Shown piece after piece: positions 7,863-15,844 of a stretch of 64,000 bases of DNA. Position 1 is the first letter of the stretch, and the number at the start of each line of letters is the position of its first letter. Position numbers and translations under genes: made by a program. Origin of the DNA: Streptomyces sp. NL15-2K (lineage in GTDB: Bacteria; Actinomycetota; Actinomycetes; Streptomycetales; Streptomycetaceae); contig NZ_CP130630.1 in assembly GCF_030551255.1 (NCBI RefSeq), positions 3,267,501-3,331,500 of the forward strand, written 5' to 3'. Below the pieces are notes generated by a model. The model had not been told where the DNA came from. It made no database searches and saw nothing but the letters and a program-made list of their open reading frames with translations.

Positions 7863-7885
7863 CCCGCACGGCGCGGCAGACCGTG

Positions 7886-7936
7886 CGAGGCCTCCGGGTG
7901 CAGCGGATGCGTCCGCCTTCACTCCCGGAGGCCTCG
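7886..7936. terminator. Bidirectional terminator hairpin
   Basis: Perfect 13-base arms (cgaggcctccggg at 7886-7898 and cccggaggcctcg at 7924-7936) enclose a second small hairpin (gcgga/tccgc). It sits between the rightward IclR gene and the leftward cupin gene, where a terminator shared by both would be expected. Confidence 0.75.
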
Positions 7937-8024
7937 ACGACTCACGCCGACGCGCGCACGCGTCCGTGTGACCGGGCTGATCGCTGCCCGGGCTGATCGC
8001 GGCATGGCGCCCCTGCGCCCCCGG

Positions 8025-8381
8025 TCAGGGAAGCAGGTCGGCCCGCGGCGGGACGAAGAAGTCGATGTTCACGCAGGGAGCCTCCGTCGGCTCCACGTAG
8101 TGCTCGCTGCCGCGGGGAACCAGCAGGAACGACCCCGCACGCATGTCATGCGCGACCCCGTCCACGTAGTAGTTCGCACGCCCTTCGGCGATATGGACCA
8201 GCTGGTCGAAGTCCTCGTGCCGGTGCGGGTTGAGCGTCATGCCGACGTCGAGCTCGTGGTGGCAGATCATCATCTCGTCCGTCGCGTACACGCGACGGCG
8301 GACACCCGGGCGCACCTGGGTCACCGGCAGCTCGTCCCAGTTGAGGACCGTGCTGAACAGCGCTGCGTTGCGTGTGGTCAC
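8025..8381 (-). CDS. Small single-domain cupin protein
   Basis: A 118-residue cupin. The metal-site motif HRHEDFDQLVHIAEG lies near residue 52 and a second cupin motif (GSFLLVPRGSEHYVEP) near residue 82. Such small cupins can be dioxygenases, isomerases or binding proteins; the exact activity cannot be told. GTG 8381 overlaps the upstream aldolase stop by 4 bp (GTGA). It is the last gene of the leftward FAH, amidohydrolase, aldolase, cupin operon. Confidence 0.8.
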   Translation of the reverse strand: MTTRNAALFSTVLNWDELPVTQVRPGVRRRVYATDEMMICHHELDVGMTLNPHRHEDFDQLVHIAEGRANYYVDGVAHDMRAGSFLLVPRGSEHYVEPTEAPCVNIDFFVPPRADLLP

Positions 8382-9151
8382 TGGTTTTCCTCTCCTGCGG
8401 CCGTCCGCAGGGCGGCCGCCAACATCTGCAGGTCCGAGCCGACCACAAGGTAATCGGCATCACTGAGGCCCAGGTCCGCCGCGGCGCCCCGGGCCGGCAC
8501 CCAGCCGCCGAACGCCACCGCCGCCGAGCGGGCGGCCTCGCGCACCCGGTCCACCGCGGCGCGCAGCACCGCCGGGTCGGCCGGCAGTCCCAGGTCGACC
8601 GCGAGGTCGGTGCTGCCGACGAAGCACACGTCGAGAGGGGCGAGCAGATCCGGCAGGGGATCGGTGCGCACGGTCTCGATCTGGCCCACCAGCACCGGCG
8701 GGTCGTCCCGCTCGGCGCGCAGGAAGGCGGCGAGCGGGAGTGCGCCGAACCGGGCGGCCCGGTTGGCGAGGCTGACCGAGCGGCGGCCGGCGGGTGCGAA
8801 CCGGGTCGCCGCCATGAGTGCCTCGGCCTGGGCGACGCGGGTGAGCATGGACAGCTGGATCCCCGCCGCCCCGGCCTCCAGCAGCCGGTTGACGGCGGCG
8901 GCGTCCACCTCGGGCACGCGGACCAGAGCCGGCAGGCCGCACGCGTGGGCGTGGCGCACCAAGTCGACGGCGTTCTGCTCGGTGAGGGCGGAGTGTTCGA
9001 GGTCGACGACCACGAACGCGAACCCGGCCGCCTCGGCCAGTTCCACCACGTCGGGCGACGCCAGCTTGACGAACGTACCGACGGCGGGTTCCGCCGCCGT
9101 CAGGGCCGCGCGCAGCCGGCGCCGCAGGAGGTGGACGTCGCCGATGGTCAT
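8378..9151 (-). CDS. HpcH/HpaI-family aldolase
   Basis: A 257-residue class II aldolase of the HpaI/citrate lyase beta family. Conserved parts visible are FVVVDLEHSALT, the metal-binding Glu in GQIETV and the Asp in VGSTDLAVDLG. These enzymes split 4-hydroxy-2-oxo acids to pyruvate plus an aldehyde at the end of meta-cleavage pathways. ATG 9151 follows GGAGGATCC. Neighbouring FAH hydrolase and extradiol dioxygenase support a role in ring-fission product breakdown. Confidence 0.88.
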   Translation of the reverse strand: MTIGDVHLLRRRLRAALTAAEPAVGTFVKLASPDVVELAEAAGFAFVVVDLEHSALTEQNAVDLVRHAHACGLPALVRVPEVDAAAVNRLLEAGAAGIQLSMLTRVAQAEALMAATRFAPAGRRSVSLANRAARFGALPLAAFLRAERDDPPVLVGQIETVRTDPLPDLLAPLDVCFVGSTDLAVDLGLPADPAVLRAAVDRVREAARSAAVAFGGWVPARGAAADLGLSDADYLVVGSDLQMLAAALRTAAGEENQ

Positions 9152-9179
9152 CGGATCCTCCCCGGGACGGGCGGGCGTC

Positions 9180-10343
9180 TCATGCCGACGGCAGACCGCG
9201 CCACGGCACGATGTCGACCTCGGCGCCGGCGTGCAGCACGACGGTCGGTTCCAGGCGTGGCGCGAGGATGGTGTTGCCCGCGGCGTCGGGCAGGGTGACC
9301 TCGTCGGTCCAGTCGACGACCGTGACGTCGGCCCGCCCGCCGACCGTCAGGCGCCCGTAGCCCTCGGCGTCGAGCCCGAGCAGCTGTGCCGGAGCGACGG
9401 TGGCCCGCCGGACGCACTCCTCCAGCGGCGCGCCGAGCGCGACCAGCTTGGAGATGCTGGTGAGCAGGTCGAACACCGGGCCGCGCCAGTTGCGGGCGCT
9501 GGTGTCGGAGCTGAGGACGTCGGGCAGGAATCCGTCGGCGATCGCCCGGCGCGCCACCTCGAAGCTGAGGTTGCTCTTGCCGTGGGCGGAGTCGAACAGC
9601 ACGCCGCGCTCGCGGGCCGCCGTGACGGCGGGGTGTACGAGGTCGCCGTCGAGGATGCCGTTCGGCTTGCCGGTGTAGCAGTGCGCCACGATGTCGCCGG
9701 GGCGCAGGTAGTCCAGGACGACGGGCACCGGCTCCTCGGTCTCGCCGATGTGCACCATCAGCGGCAGTCCGGCCTGTTCTGCCAGCGCCACGGACTTCTT
9801 CAGCAGCGACTCCCAGTTCTCGCCGACCACGTCCTCGGACAGGCGGATCTTGAAGCCGCGCACGATGTCGGGGTGGGCCTCGGCGGTCGCGAGCGCGTCC
9901 TCCGGGACCAGCGTGTCGGGGTTGAGCAGCTCGCCGAACCTGAAGTCGATCAGGCCGAGCACCGAGACGTTGAGGAAGTTGACGATGCGCAGCGGGTTCG
10001 CCTCGACCACCAGCTTGCGGAAGGCGGCGAACGTCGAGGCGCCGGCCGTGCCGGCGTCCGCCGCGGCGACGACGCCGCGGCGCAGGTGGGCCTCCTCGGC
10101 CGGGGCGCCGACGGCGGAGACGTACTGGAAGATGTGGGTGTGGCCCTCGACGAGGCCCGGCAGCACGGTGGAGCCGGTGACGTCGATCGTGCGGGCCGCG
10201 CCCGCCGCCAGTCCTTCCCCGATCGCGGCGATGCGGTCACCGGTGACCGCCACGTCGAGCCGGGCGTTGGTGCCCGACGCCGGATCGATGACGGTGCCGC
10301 CGGCCAGGACGAGGTCGTAGGACGACGGGGAGGAGATGGGCAT
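9180..10343 (-). CDS. Amidohydrolase/deacetylase-family metal-dependent hydrolase
   Basis: A 387-residue amidohydrolase-superfamily enzyme. Visible are the HTH motif (GLVEGHTHIFQY), the metal-bridging Lys region (GFKIRLSEDVVG), a metal His (LMVHIGET), a second His (IVAHCYTGK) and the catalytic Asp (SSDTSARNW). This matches the amidohydrolase/deacetylase subgroup (dihydroorotase- or N-acyl-deacetylase-like). It probably hydrolyses a C-N bond. ATG 10343 has GGAG eight to nine bases upstream. Lies between the FAH hydrolase and HpaI aldolase, suggesting an amide or lactam intermediate. Substrate unknown. Confidence 0.85.
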   Translation of the reverse strand: MPISSPSSYDLVLAGGTVIDPASGTNARLDVAVTGDRIAAIGEGLAAGAARTIDVTGSTVLPGLVEGHTHIFQYVSAVGAPAEEAHLRRGVVAAADAGTAGASTFAAFRKLVVEANPLRIVNFLNVSVLGLIDFRFGELLNPDTLVPEDALATAEAHPDIVRGFKIRLSEDVVGENWESLLKKSVALAEQAGLPLMVHIGETEEPVPVVLDYLRPGDIVAHCYTGKPNGILDGDLVHPAVTAARERGVLFDSAHGKSNLSFEVARRAIADGFLPDVLSSDTSARNWRGPVFDLLTSISKLVALGAPLEECVRRATVAPAQLLGLDAEGYGRLTVGGRADVTVVDWTDEVTLPDAAGNTILAPRLEPTVVLHAGAEVDIVPWRGLPSA

Positions 10344-10370
10344 CGGTGTGTGCTCCAGGGTGAGGGGCGG

Positions 10371-11231
10371 TCAGCTGACCGGTTCGGTCAGCCGGTGGTC
10401 GTGCGCCGAGGCGTGAGCGGGACGCACGACGCGGGTGACGAGGGGCAGTACGCCGTCCACCTCGACCCGTACCTCGTCGCCGTCGGCGAGGAAGCACGCG
10501 CGGTCCTGGCCGGTGCCGGCCGGGGTTCCGGTGAGGACGACGTCGCCGGGTTCGAGGGCGGTGAACCGCGACAGCCGGCTGAGCAGGTCGGTGACCGGGA
10601 AGATCATCCCGGCGCTGGTGTCGTCCTGCACGAGTTCGCCGTTGAGCCGGGTCCGTACGCGGATCGCGTCGCGGTCGGCGAGGTCGTCGGGAGTGCAGAT
10701 CGACGCGCCGAGCGGCGTGAACCCGGGGTAGCTCTTGGCTAGGGCGGGCACCGCGGTGGTGCGCATGACGTCGCGTGCCGTCATGTCGTTGGCCGCGGTG
10801 ATGCCGGCGATCGCGGGCCAGACCTCCGACTCGGACGCCTGGTACAGCCGGCGCCCGACGACGACCGCGATCTCCCCTTCGTAGTCGGGTTCGGTCGCGG
10901 CCTGCGGGATCACCACCTGCGCGCCGGGTGCCAGGACGCCGGAGGACGCGGCCAGGTACAGGATCGGCTGCTCGGGTACTCCCCGGCCGGCCCGGGCCGC
11001 CTTCGACTCGTAGTTGAGCCCGACGCCCCATACCGCGCGGGGGCGGCCCAGCGGCGCCACGAGCGTGGCCTGATCGAGCGGGATCCGCCGACGCACCGCG
11101 CAGGACGCCAGGCTCCGCAGCGAGCCTTCCTGCTCGAGGACCGCGCCGACGTGCGGAAAAGCCGTGTCCAACAGGGCGATTGCCCCGTCCTCGATCCGGC
11201 CGAGGCCGACCTGCGTTGTCACCAGTCGCAT
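10371..11231 (-). CDS. Fumarylacetoacetate hydrolase (FAH)-family protein
   Basis: A 286-residue FAH-fold enzyme. Diagnostic parts are GLNYESKA, EPDYEGEIAVVVG (metal Glu residues), ITAANDMTARDVM and GDVVLTGTPAGTG. Members hydrolyse or isomerise acylpyruvates and meta-cleavage products (for example HpaG-type or 2-hydroxy-dienoate hydrolases). ATG 11231 is preferred; an in-frame ATG at 11327 would place the operator sites inside the coding region. It is the first gene of a leftward operon whose promoter region has two operator motifs at 11246-11288. Confidence 0.87.
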   Translation of the reverse strand: MRLVTTQVGLGRIEDGAIALLDTAFPHVGAVLEQEGSLRSLASCAVRRRIPLDQATLVAPLGRPRAVWGVGLNYESKAARAGRGVPEQPILYLAASSGVLAPGAQVVIPQAATEPDYEGEIAVVVGRRLYQASESEVWPAIAGITAANDMTARDVMRTTAVPALAKSYPGFTPLGASICTPDDLADRDAIRVRTRLNGELVQDDTSAGMIFPVTDLLSRLSRFTALEPGDVVLTGTPAGTGQDRACFLADGDEVRVEVDGVLPLVTRVVRPAHASAHDHRLTEPVS

Positions 11232-11245
11232 GACGGCATCTTTCA

Positions 11246-11288
11246 ATGCGAGACGGCATAGTGTCAAGCGATACGAGATGGCGTCATG
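11246..11288. promoter_or_regulatory. Two IclR-type operator motifs upstream of the FAH operon
   Basis: Plus-strand copies ATGCGAGACGGCATAGTG (11246-11263) and ATACGAGATGGCGTCATG (11271-11288) begin 25 bases apart, just upstream of the leftward start at 11231. The second copy shares its first 15 bases with the site at 5421-5438 (read on the minus strand). Confidence 0.65.
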
Positions 11289-11322
11289 CAAAGCGAAACA
11301 CATGTCAGGCCGTGGACACGTC

Positions 11323-11357
11323 GACACCCCGTCCGCGCATGAGGCGGACGGGGTGTC
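11323..11357. terminator. Strong hairpin terminator after the SnoaL gene
   Basis: Perfect 14-base arms (gacaccccgtccgc / gcggacggggtgtc) flank a 7-base loop. It lies about 56 bases past the stop of the leftward SnoaL-like gene and before the FAH promoter, insulating the two leftward units. Confidence 0.75.
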
Positions 11358-11389
11358 AGAGGGGTTGTCAGAGGGGTTGTCAGAGGGTT
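11355..11389. repeat. 12-bp tandem repeat, three copies
   Basis: GTCAGAGGGGTT is repeated three times (11355, 11367, 11379, the last copy one base short) between the terminator hairpin and the SnoaL-like stop codon. It overlaps the right arm of the hairpin. Confidence 0.7.
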
Positions 11390-11412
11390 GGTTCCGGCTG
11401 GCGGCCAGGGCG

Positions 11413-11808
11413 TCAGGCGAGCTGCCGCCGCACCTCGCCGCTGTCCCAGTAGTCCGTGCGGTGCGTGATGAGGCCGCCGGCGACGGTGAACACGAAGACC
11501 CCGCGAACTCGTACGGGGCGGTCGCCCGCCGAACGCATCCGGAACGTCATGACGTACGGCACCGCGGCAGAGTCGCCGTCGACGAGGAGGCGCTCGGGCG
11601 CGTAGTGCAGGTCCCCGAAGTTCTCGAGGAACCCGGTCAGCGCGGCGCGGTACTCGGCGCGGCCCTTGCGGCTGATGCCCGCCGACGACGTGTGCTCGTT
11701 GACGAAGTCCTCGGCCACGCAGGCGGCCACGGCGTCGGCGTCGTGCGCGTTCAACGCCGCGAGGTACGCCTCGACGGCGGCGCGGGTGTCCTTCAGGACG
11801 AACCCCAC
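11413..11808 (-). CDS. SnoaL/NTF2-like protein
   Basis: A 131-residue single-domain NTF2-fold protein (VEAYLAALNAHDADAVAACV, later RVRGVFVFTVAGGLITHRTDYWD), as in SnoaL-like polyketide cyclases and isomerases. GTG 11808 overlaps the end of the upstream VOC gene by 16 bases, implying coupling; the start is not certain because the ribosome site is weak. Exact reaction unknown; possibly an isomerase or hydratase acting on a pathway intermediate. Confidence 0.7.
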   Translation of the reverse strand: MGFVLKDTRAAVEAYLAALNAHDADAVAACVAEDFVNEHTSSAGISRKGRAEYRAALTGFLENFGDLHYAPERLLVDGDSAAVPYVMTFRMRSAGDRPVRVRGVFVFTVAGGLITHRTDYWDSGEVRRQLA

Positions 11809-12245
11809 TTCTTGCGGACCGAGTCGAAGACCCGCTGGTCGTGGGAGATCTCGACGACGTTGCCGTCGGGGTCCTTCAGGGCGCAGATGTAGCCGATGGG
11901 GTCGGGCATCTGCCGGGGCTCCCAGTGCAGGCAGTCCAGCTCGCGGGCCCGGTCCGCGAGCGCGTCGACGTCCTCCCGCGCCGGCACCTCGATGCCGATG
12001 TGCGCGAACGGGTGCAGCAGGCCCAGCTGGTTGCCCTTGTCCTTGTTGAACGACACCAGGACGAGCACGAACGGCGTCTCGGCCTGCTGGTCGTTGGAGA
12101 GCCAGACGCTCTCGCCGTCGGCGTCCTTGAACCGCTCGACCACGACCAGCGGAGTCAGGGTGGTGTAGAACGCGATCGCCTTGTCGAGATCGCCGGTCGG
12201 CAGCGCGAGGTGAGTCCAGCGGGCCGAGGTGAGACCGGTGGCCAC
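11793..12245 (-). CDS. VOC (glyoxalase/dioxygenase-fold) protein
   Basis: A 150-residue VOC protein with two beta-alpha-beta-beta-beta units: WTHLALPTGDLDKAIAFYTT at the start and HIGIEVPAREDVDALADRA, then LKDPDGNVVEISHDQ near the end. GTG 12245 follows GGAGGT at short spacing. The single-domain size suggests a glyoxalase, isomerase or binding role rather than a two-domain extradiol enzyme. It forms a two-gene leftward unit with the SnoaL-like protein, preceded by a tandem-repeat tract. Confidence 0.75.
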   Translation of the reverse strand: MATGLTSARWTHLALPTGDLDKAIAFYTTLTPLVVVERFKDADGESVWLSNDQQAETPFVLVLVSFNKDKGNQLGLLHPFAHIGIEVPAREDVDALADRARELDCLHWEPRQMPDPIGYICALKDPDGNVVEISHDQRVFDSVRKKWGSS

Positions 12246-12263
12246 GGTACCTCCAGTGAGTAG

Positions 12264-12359
12264 TTCGGATTTCTTCGTTCGCATTTCTGCGTTCGGGTTT
12301 CTTTGTTCGGGTTTCTTTGTTCGGGGTTCTTGTTCGGGGTTCTTGTTCGGGGTTCTTTG
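12264..12359. repeat. Seven-unit 13-14 bp tandem repeat in a divergent intergenic region
   Basis: Units of TTCGGGTTTCTTTG and TTCGGGGTTCTTG follow head to tail: 12264, 12278, 12292, 12306, 12320, 12333 and 12346. The first two are degenerate and the last five nearly identical. The tract fills the space upstream of the VOC gene, with the aldo-keto reductase diverging on the other side, so it probably overlaps promoter sequence. The copy number may vary. Confidence 0.85.
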
Positions 12360-12513
12360 AGACTAGGCACGGACGCGCCCGTGGGTCGATGTGCTGCGGA
12401 CACAACGTGCAGGCCAGGGATGCTGGCCCCGCGCGACATCGGTTCGCGGCCCGCCGCTGTGCGAGCCTGCGAGAGGACAGCGACAGGGCGTCGGCTGGGA
12501 GACGAGGGCAAGC

Positions 12514-13548
12514 GTGCACTACCGGATTCTGGGTGGGACGGGCATCGAGGTGAGTCAGCTGTGCCTGGGGTCGATGATGTTCGGCGCCTGGGGCAACACC
12601 GACGAGGCGGAGTGCCACCGCATGGTGGCGACGGCGCTGGACGCCGGGGTCAACTTCGTCGACACCGCTGACGTGTACGCCTTCGGCGAGTCGGAGGAGA
12701 TCATCGGCCGGGCCTTGAAGGGGCGGCGCGACGACGTCGTCCTGGTGTCGAAGGTCGCGAGCCGGATGCCCGCGGGCCCGCTCGACCGCAACCGGGGCGG
12801 CGCCTCCCGGCTGTGGATCACACGTGCCGTGGAGGACAGCCTGCGCCGACTGGGGACGGACCACCTGGACGTGTACCTCGTCCATCGCCCCGATCCCCTC
12901 ACCGACGTCGAGGAGACCCTCGGTGCGCTCAGCGACCTGGTGCGGGCGGGCAAGGTGCGGGCGATCGGCACCTCCAGCTTCCCGGCCGAGGAGATCGTGG
13001 AGGCCCAGTGGGCGGCGCGGCGCGGTGGCAGCGAGCGGTTCACCGTGGAACAGCTGTCGTACTCGATCCTGGCCCGGCACGCGGAGGCCGCTGCCCTGCC
13101 CACCGCGGGGCGGCACCGCATGGGCGTCATGGTCTGGAGCCCGCTCAACGGCGGCTGGCTGACGGGCAAGTACCGGGCCGACGCCGAACCGGCGGCGGAC
13201 TCGCGCGCGCTGAGGAACAGCGACCACTTCGACTTCGCCGACGAGCAGGTGCGTACGCGCAAGCTCGCCGTCGTCGAGGAACTCGTGCGCCTGGCCGCCG
13301 AGGAGGGCTGCACGCTCGTCGAGCTGGCGCTGCGGTTCGTGCTCGCCCATCCCGGCGTCACCTCGGCCGTCATGGGCGCGCGCACCCACGACCAGCTCCT
13401 GTCGCAGCTCACCGCCGTGGACCGGCCGCTGTCGGCCGAGGCGCTGGACCGGATCGACGAACTCGTCACGCCGGGCAGCGTGCTCAACCCGCTCGACGTC
13501 GGCTACACGCCGCCGGCGCTGGAGACCGCGGCACTGCGCCGCCGCTGA
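12514..13548 (+). CDS. Aldo-keto reductase
   Basis: A 344-residue TIM-barrel oxidoreductase. Catalytic residues appear in sequence order as Asp (NFVDTADVYAFGESE), Tyr of the same motif, Lys (VLVSKVASRM) and His (VYLVHRPDP). The NADPH-binding end (VTSAVMGARTHDQL) is present. GTG 12514 is chosen because the fold begins immediately after it and GAGG lies about 8 bases upstream. It diverges from the VOC/SnoaL unit. In the island it could reduce a carbonyl intermediate; the substrate is unknown. Confidence 0.85.
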   Translation: MHYRILGGTGIEVSQLCLGSMMFGAWGNTDEAECHRMVATALDAGVNFVDTADVYAFGESEEIIGRALKGRRDDVVLVSKVASRMPAGPLDRNRGGASRLWITRAVEDSLRRLGTDHLDVYLVHRPDPLTDVEETLGALSDLVRAGKVRAIGTSSFPAEEIVEAQWAARRGGSERFTVEQLSYSILARHAEAAALPTAGRHRMGVMVWSPLNGGWLTGKYRADAEPAADSRALRNSDHFDFADEQVRTRKLAVVEELVRLAAEEGCTLVELALRFVLAHPGVTSAVMGARTHDQLLSQLTAVDRPLSAEALDRIDELVTPGSVLNPLDVGYTPPALETAALRRR

Positions 13549-13742
13549 CGGCGATGACGCGCACCCACGGCGGATGCCGACCCCGCGCCTTCCCGGGGCC
13601 CGCATCCGTCCCGGCCGGAACCCGGCCATCGCATCGATCCACGCATGGCAGGGCGACGTCGGGAGGCACTGGCGTACTCGCACCCGCATGCCGGCCCCGC
13701 GCCGTCGCGCAGTCGGCGTCCGTCCGCGCCGGGCCCGGGTCG

Positions 13743-14657
13743 TCACGTCGACCCGCGCTCGAAGGGGCGGCCGAGGGCGGCGGGTTCCCGGTGCTGGGTG
13801 GTGAACAGGAGCATGGCCAGGAGCGCGAGCAGGTACGGGGCCGCGACGAGCAGCTGGGCGTTGAGGGTGACGCCGAGCGCCGGGAGCGCCAGGCGCATCG
13901 CGTCGGAGAGGCCGAAGACCAGGCAGCCGAGCATGGTCCGGCCGAGCCGCCACGCCCCGAAGATCACCGCCGCGATGACGATGTATCCGCGCCCGGCGGT
14001 CATGTTCTGGTTGAACGATCCGACCTCGCCGACCGCGAGATACGCGCCACCGAGACCGGCCAGTGCGCCGCACCACAGCAGAGCCTGCCGGCGCCGCATG
14101 TTCACCTTGATGCCCGTGACGTCGGCGGCCTGGGGGTTCTCCCCCACCGCCCGCAGTTCCAGGCCCCAGCGGCTGCGCTCGACCAGCCACCAGGTGAGTG
14201 GTATCAGCGCGAGCAGCAGGAAGGCGGGCCAGCGTTCGGAGAACAGCGGTTTGCCGATCAGCGGGATGTCCTGCAGCAGCGGGATCGACAACATGTGGAC
14301 CTGGTGCGAGACGAACTCGTTCGTCGTGATCAGGTAGCTCGTCAGCCCGAGGACCAGCGCGTTCAGCACCAGGCCGACGACGAAGGTGTTGATCTGCGCC
14401 CGGTGGGAGAAGTTGCCGTGCACGAAGCCGAGGACGAGGCCGGTCACGACACCGGCCGCGAGGCCGACCGTGGCGCTGCCGGTCGCGCTCGCGGTGGCGA
14501 TCGAGGTGAACGCGGCGCCGAGCATCATCGCCTCGACGGAGATGTTCATCGTGCCGGCGCGCTCGGCCACGTACTCACCGCAGGCGGCGAACGCCAGTGG
14601 CACGGTCAGCCGGACACCGCTGGCGAGAATGGTGGTGGTGCTGTCCAGAACGCTCAC
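13743..14657 (-). CDS. ABC transporter permease, nucleoside/BMP type
   Basis: A 304-residue inner-membrane permease with about eight to nine hydrophobic segments and the family motif region AERAGTMNISVEAMMLGAAF. It is the counterpart of YufQ/NupQ in basic-membrane-protein (nucleoside) ABC importers. GTG 14657 overlaps the first permease stop (GTGA). Last gene of the long leftward operon starting at 21705. Confidence 0.88.
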   Translation of the reverse strand: MSVLDSTTTILASGVRLTVPLAFAACGEYVAERAGTMNISVEAMMLGAAFTSIATASATGSATVGLAAGVVTGLVLGFVHGNFSHRAQINTFVVGLVLNALVLGLTSYLITTNEFVSHQVHMLSIPLLQDIPLIGKPLFSERWPAFLLLALIPLTWWLVERSRWGLELRAVGENPQAADVTGIKVNMRRRQALLWCGALAGLGGAYLAVGEVGSFNQNMTAGRGYIVIAAVIFGAWRLGRTMLGCLVFGLSDAMRLALPALGVTLNAQLLVAAPYLLALLAMLLFTTQHREPAALGRPFERGST

Positions 14658-15844
14658 GCGGCTGCCTTCACCTTGGTCGGGACGACGGACAGGTCGGGCG
14701 CCGCCTGCGGTGTGGCACCGCGACGCCTGCTGTAGAGATCGATGAGGACGGGCGGCGCGACGAACGCGAGGACCAGCAGCGCCTTGACGACATCGACGAG
14801 GTAGTACGGCACGCCCGTGGCCGAGAGGAAATCGCCGCCCGCACGCAGCACGGCGAACACCAGCGAGACCGGGATCGCGACCAGGGGCCGGTTGCGTGCG
14901 ACGAGCGCGACGAGCAGGCCGTCCCAGCCGAAGTTGTCCGAGAGCCCGGCCTGCAGCCGGTTGGTACCGACCGGGCTGACCAGCAGCAGCCCGCCGGCCA
15001 GTCCGGCGAAGGCGCCGGACAGGGCGAGGGTGAAGCCGCCCAGTGCGGCCACCCGGACACCGGTGTGCTTGGCGGTCAGCGGATTCAGTCCGATCATGCG
15101 CACCCGGAAGCCCCAGCGGCTGCGGGTGAGGACCACCGCGACGCCGACCGCGGCGACGAGGGCGATGAACAGGCCGGTGTTCCACTGCACCGACGGGTAC
15201 TGTCCGAAGCCGCCGAGCCGGGCGCCTGCCGGCAGCTGGTTGGACGCCGCGTCGGCGATGCCCGAGGAGCCCTGCGCGCTCTCCTGCAGGAACCAGGGGG
15301 TGCTGACCGCGAAGGTGACGAGCTGGATGGCGAGGAACGTCATCAGCAGGGTGCTCACCGGAACGTTGACACCGCGCAGGCGGAGCATCACCGCGCTGAG
15401 CGCGGCCCAGGCGCCACCGCCGGCGGCCGCGGCGAGGAGCACCACGACGACCAGCATCGGGCCGGGCATGGCCAGCCGCAGCCCGACCCAGGCTCCGGCC
15501 AGGCCGCCGATGAGGACCTGCCCCTCCTGGCCGATGTTGAAGGTGCCGGCCGACGCGCAGACGCACGCGCCGACCGCGACCAGCAGCAACGGCGCCGCGT
15601 TGAGCAGCGTCGTCGTCCATCCTGTGGCGTCGGCCAGACTCCCGGTCCATATCGCGTCCGCCGAAGCACGCGGCGAGCCACCGGTCAGCAGGAGCAGCAG
15701 CGCGGAGGCTCCCGCGGCGACGGCGATCAGTACGGCGGTCAGGCCGGCCGTCATCCAGCCATCGCGCCCGGGCCGGAGCCGGGCGAGAAAGCGCCGGGCG
15801 AGGTCGTCCCCACTCGTCAGCTTCGTCAGCGGGGCGGCACTCAT
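14654..15844 (-). CDS. ABC transporter permease, nucleoside/BMP type
   Basis: A 396-residue permease with the characteristic region GTFNIGQEGQVLIGG, which parallels the sister permease, and multiple membrane segments from residue 30 on. It corresponds to YufP/NupP. ATG 15844 overlaps the ATPase stop by 4 bp, so the transporter subunits are translationally coupled. Confidence 0.88.
   Translation of the reverse strand: MSAAPLTKLTSGDDLARRFLARLRPGRDGWMTAGLTAVLIAVAAGASALLLLLTGGSPRASADAIWTGSLADATGWTTTLLNAAPLLLVAVGACVCASAGTFNIGQEGQVLIGGLAGAWVGLRLAMPGPMLVVVVLLAAAAGGGAWAALSAVMLRLRGVNVPVSTLLMTFLAIQLVTFAVSTPWFLQESAQGSSGIADAASNQLPAGARLGGFGQYPSVQWNTGLFIALVAAVGVAVVLTRSRWGFRVRMIGLNPLTAKHTGVRVAALGGFTLALSGAFAGLAGGLLLVSPVGTNRLQAGLSDNFGWDGLLVALVARNRPLVAIPVSLVFAVLRAGGDFLSATGVPYYLVDVVKALLVLAFVAPPVLIDLYSRRRGATPQAAPDLSVVPTKVKAAA

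Noticed and set aside
8610..10742. 710-codon plus-strand frame across the HpaI, amidohydrolase and FAH genes
   Set aside because: Low-complexity Arg/Ala/Gly-rich translation spanning several real minus-strand genes; no domain.
12264..12359. CRISPR-like array
   Set aside because: Units of 13-14 bp are directly adjacent with no spacers and no cas genes nearby.
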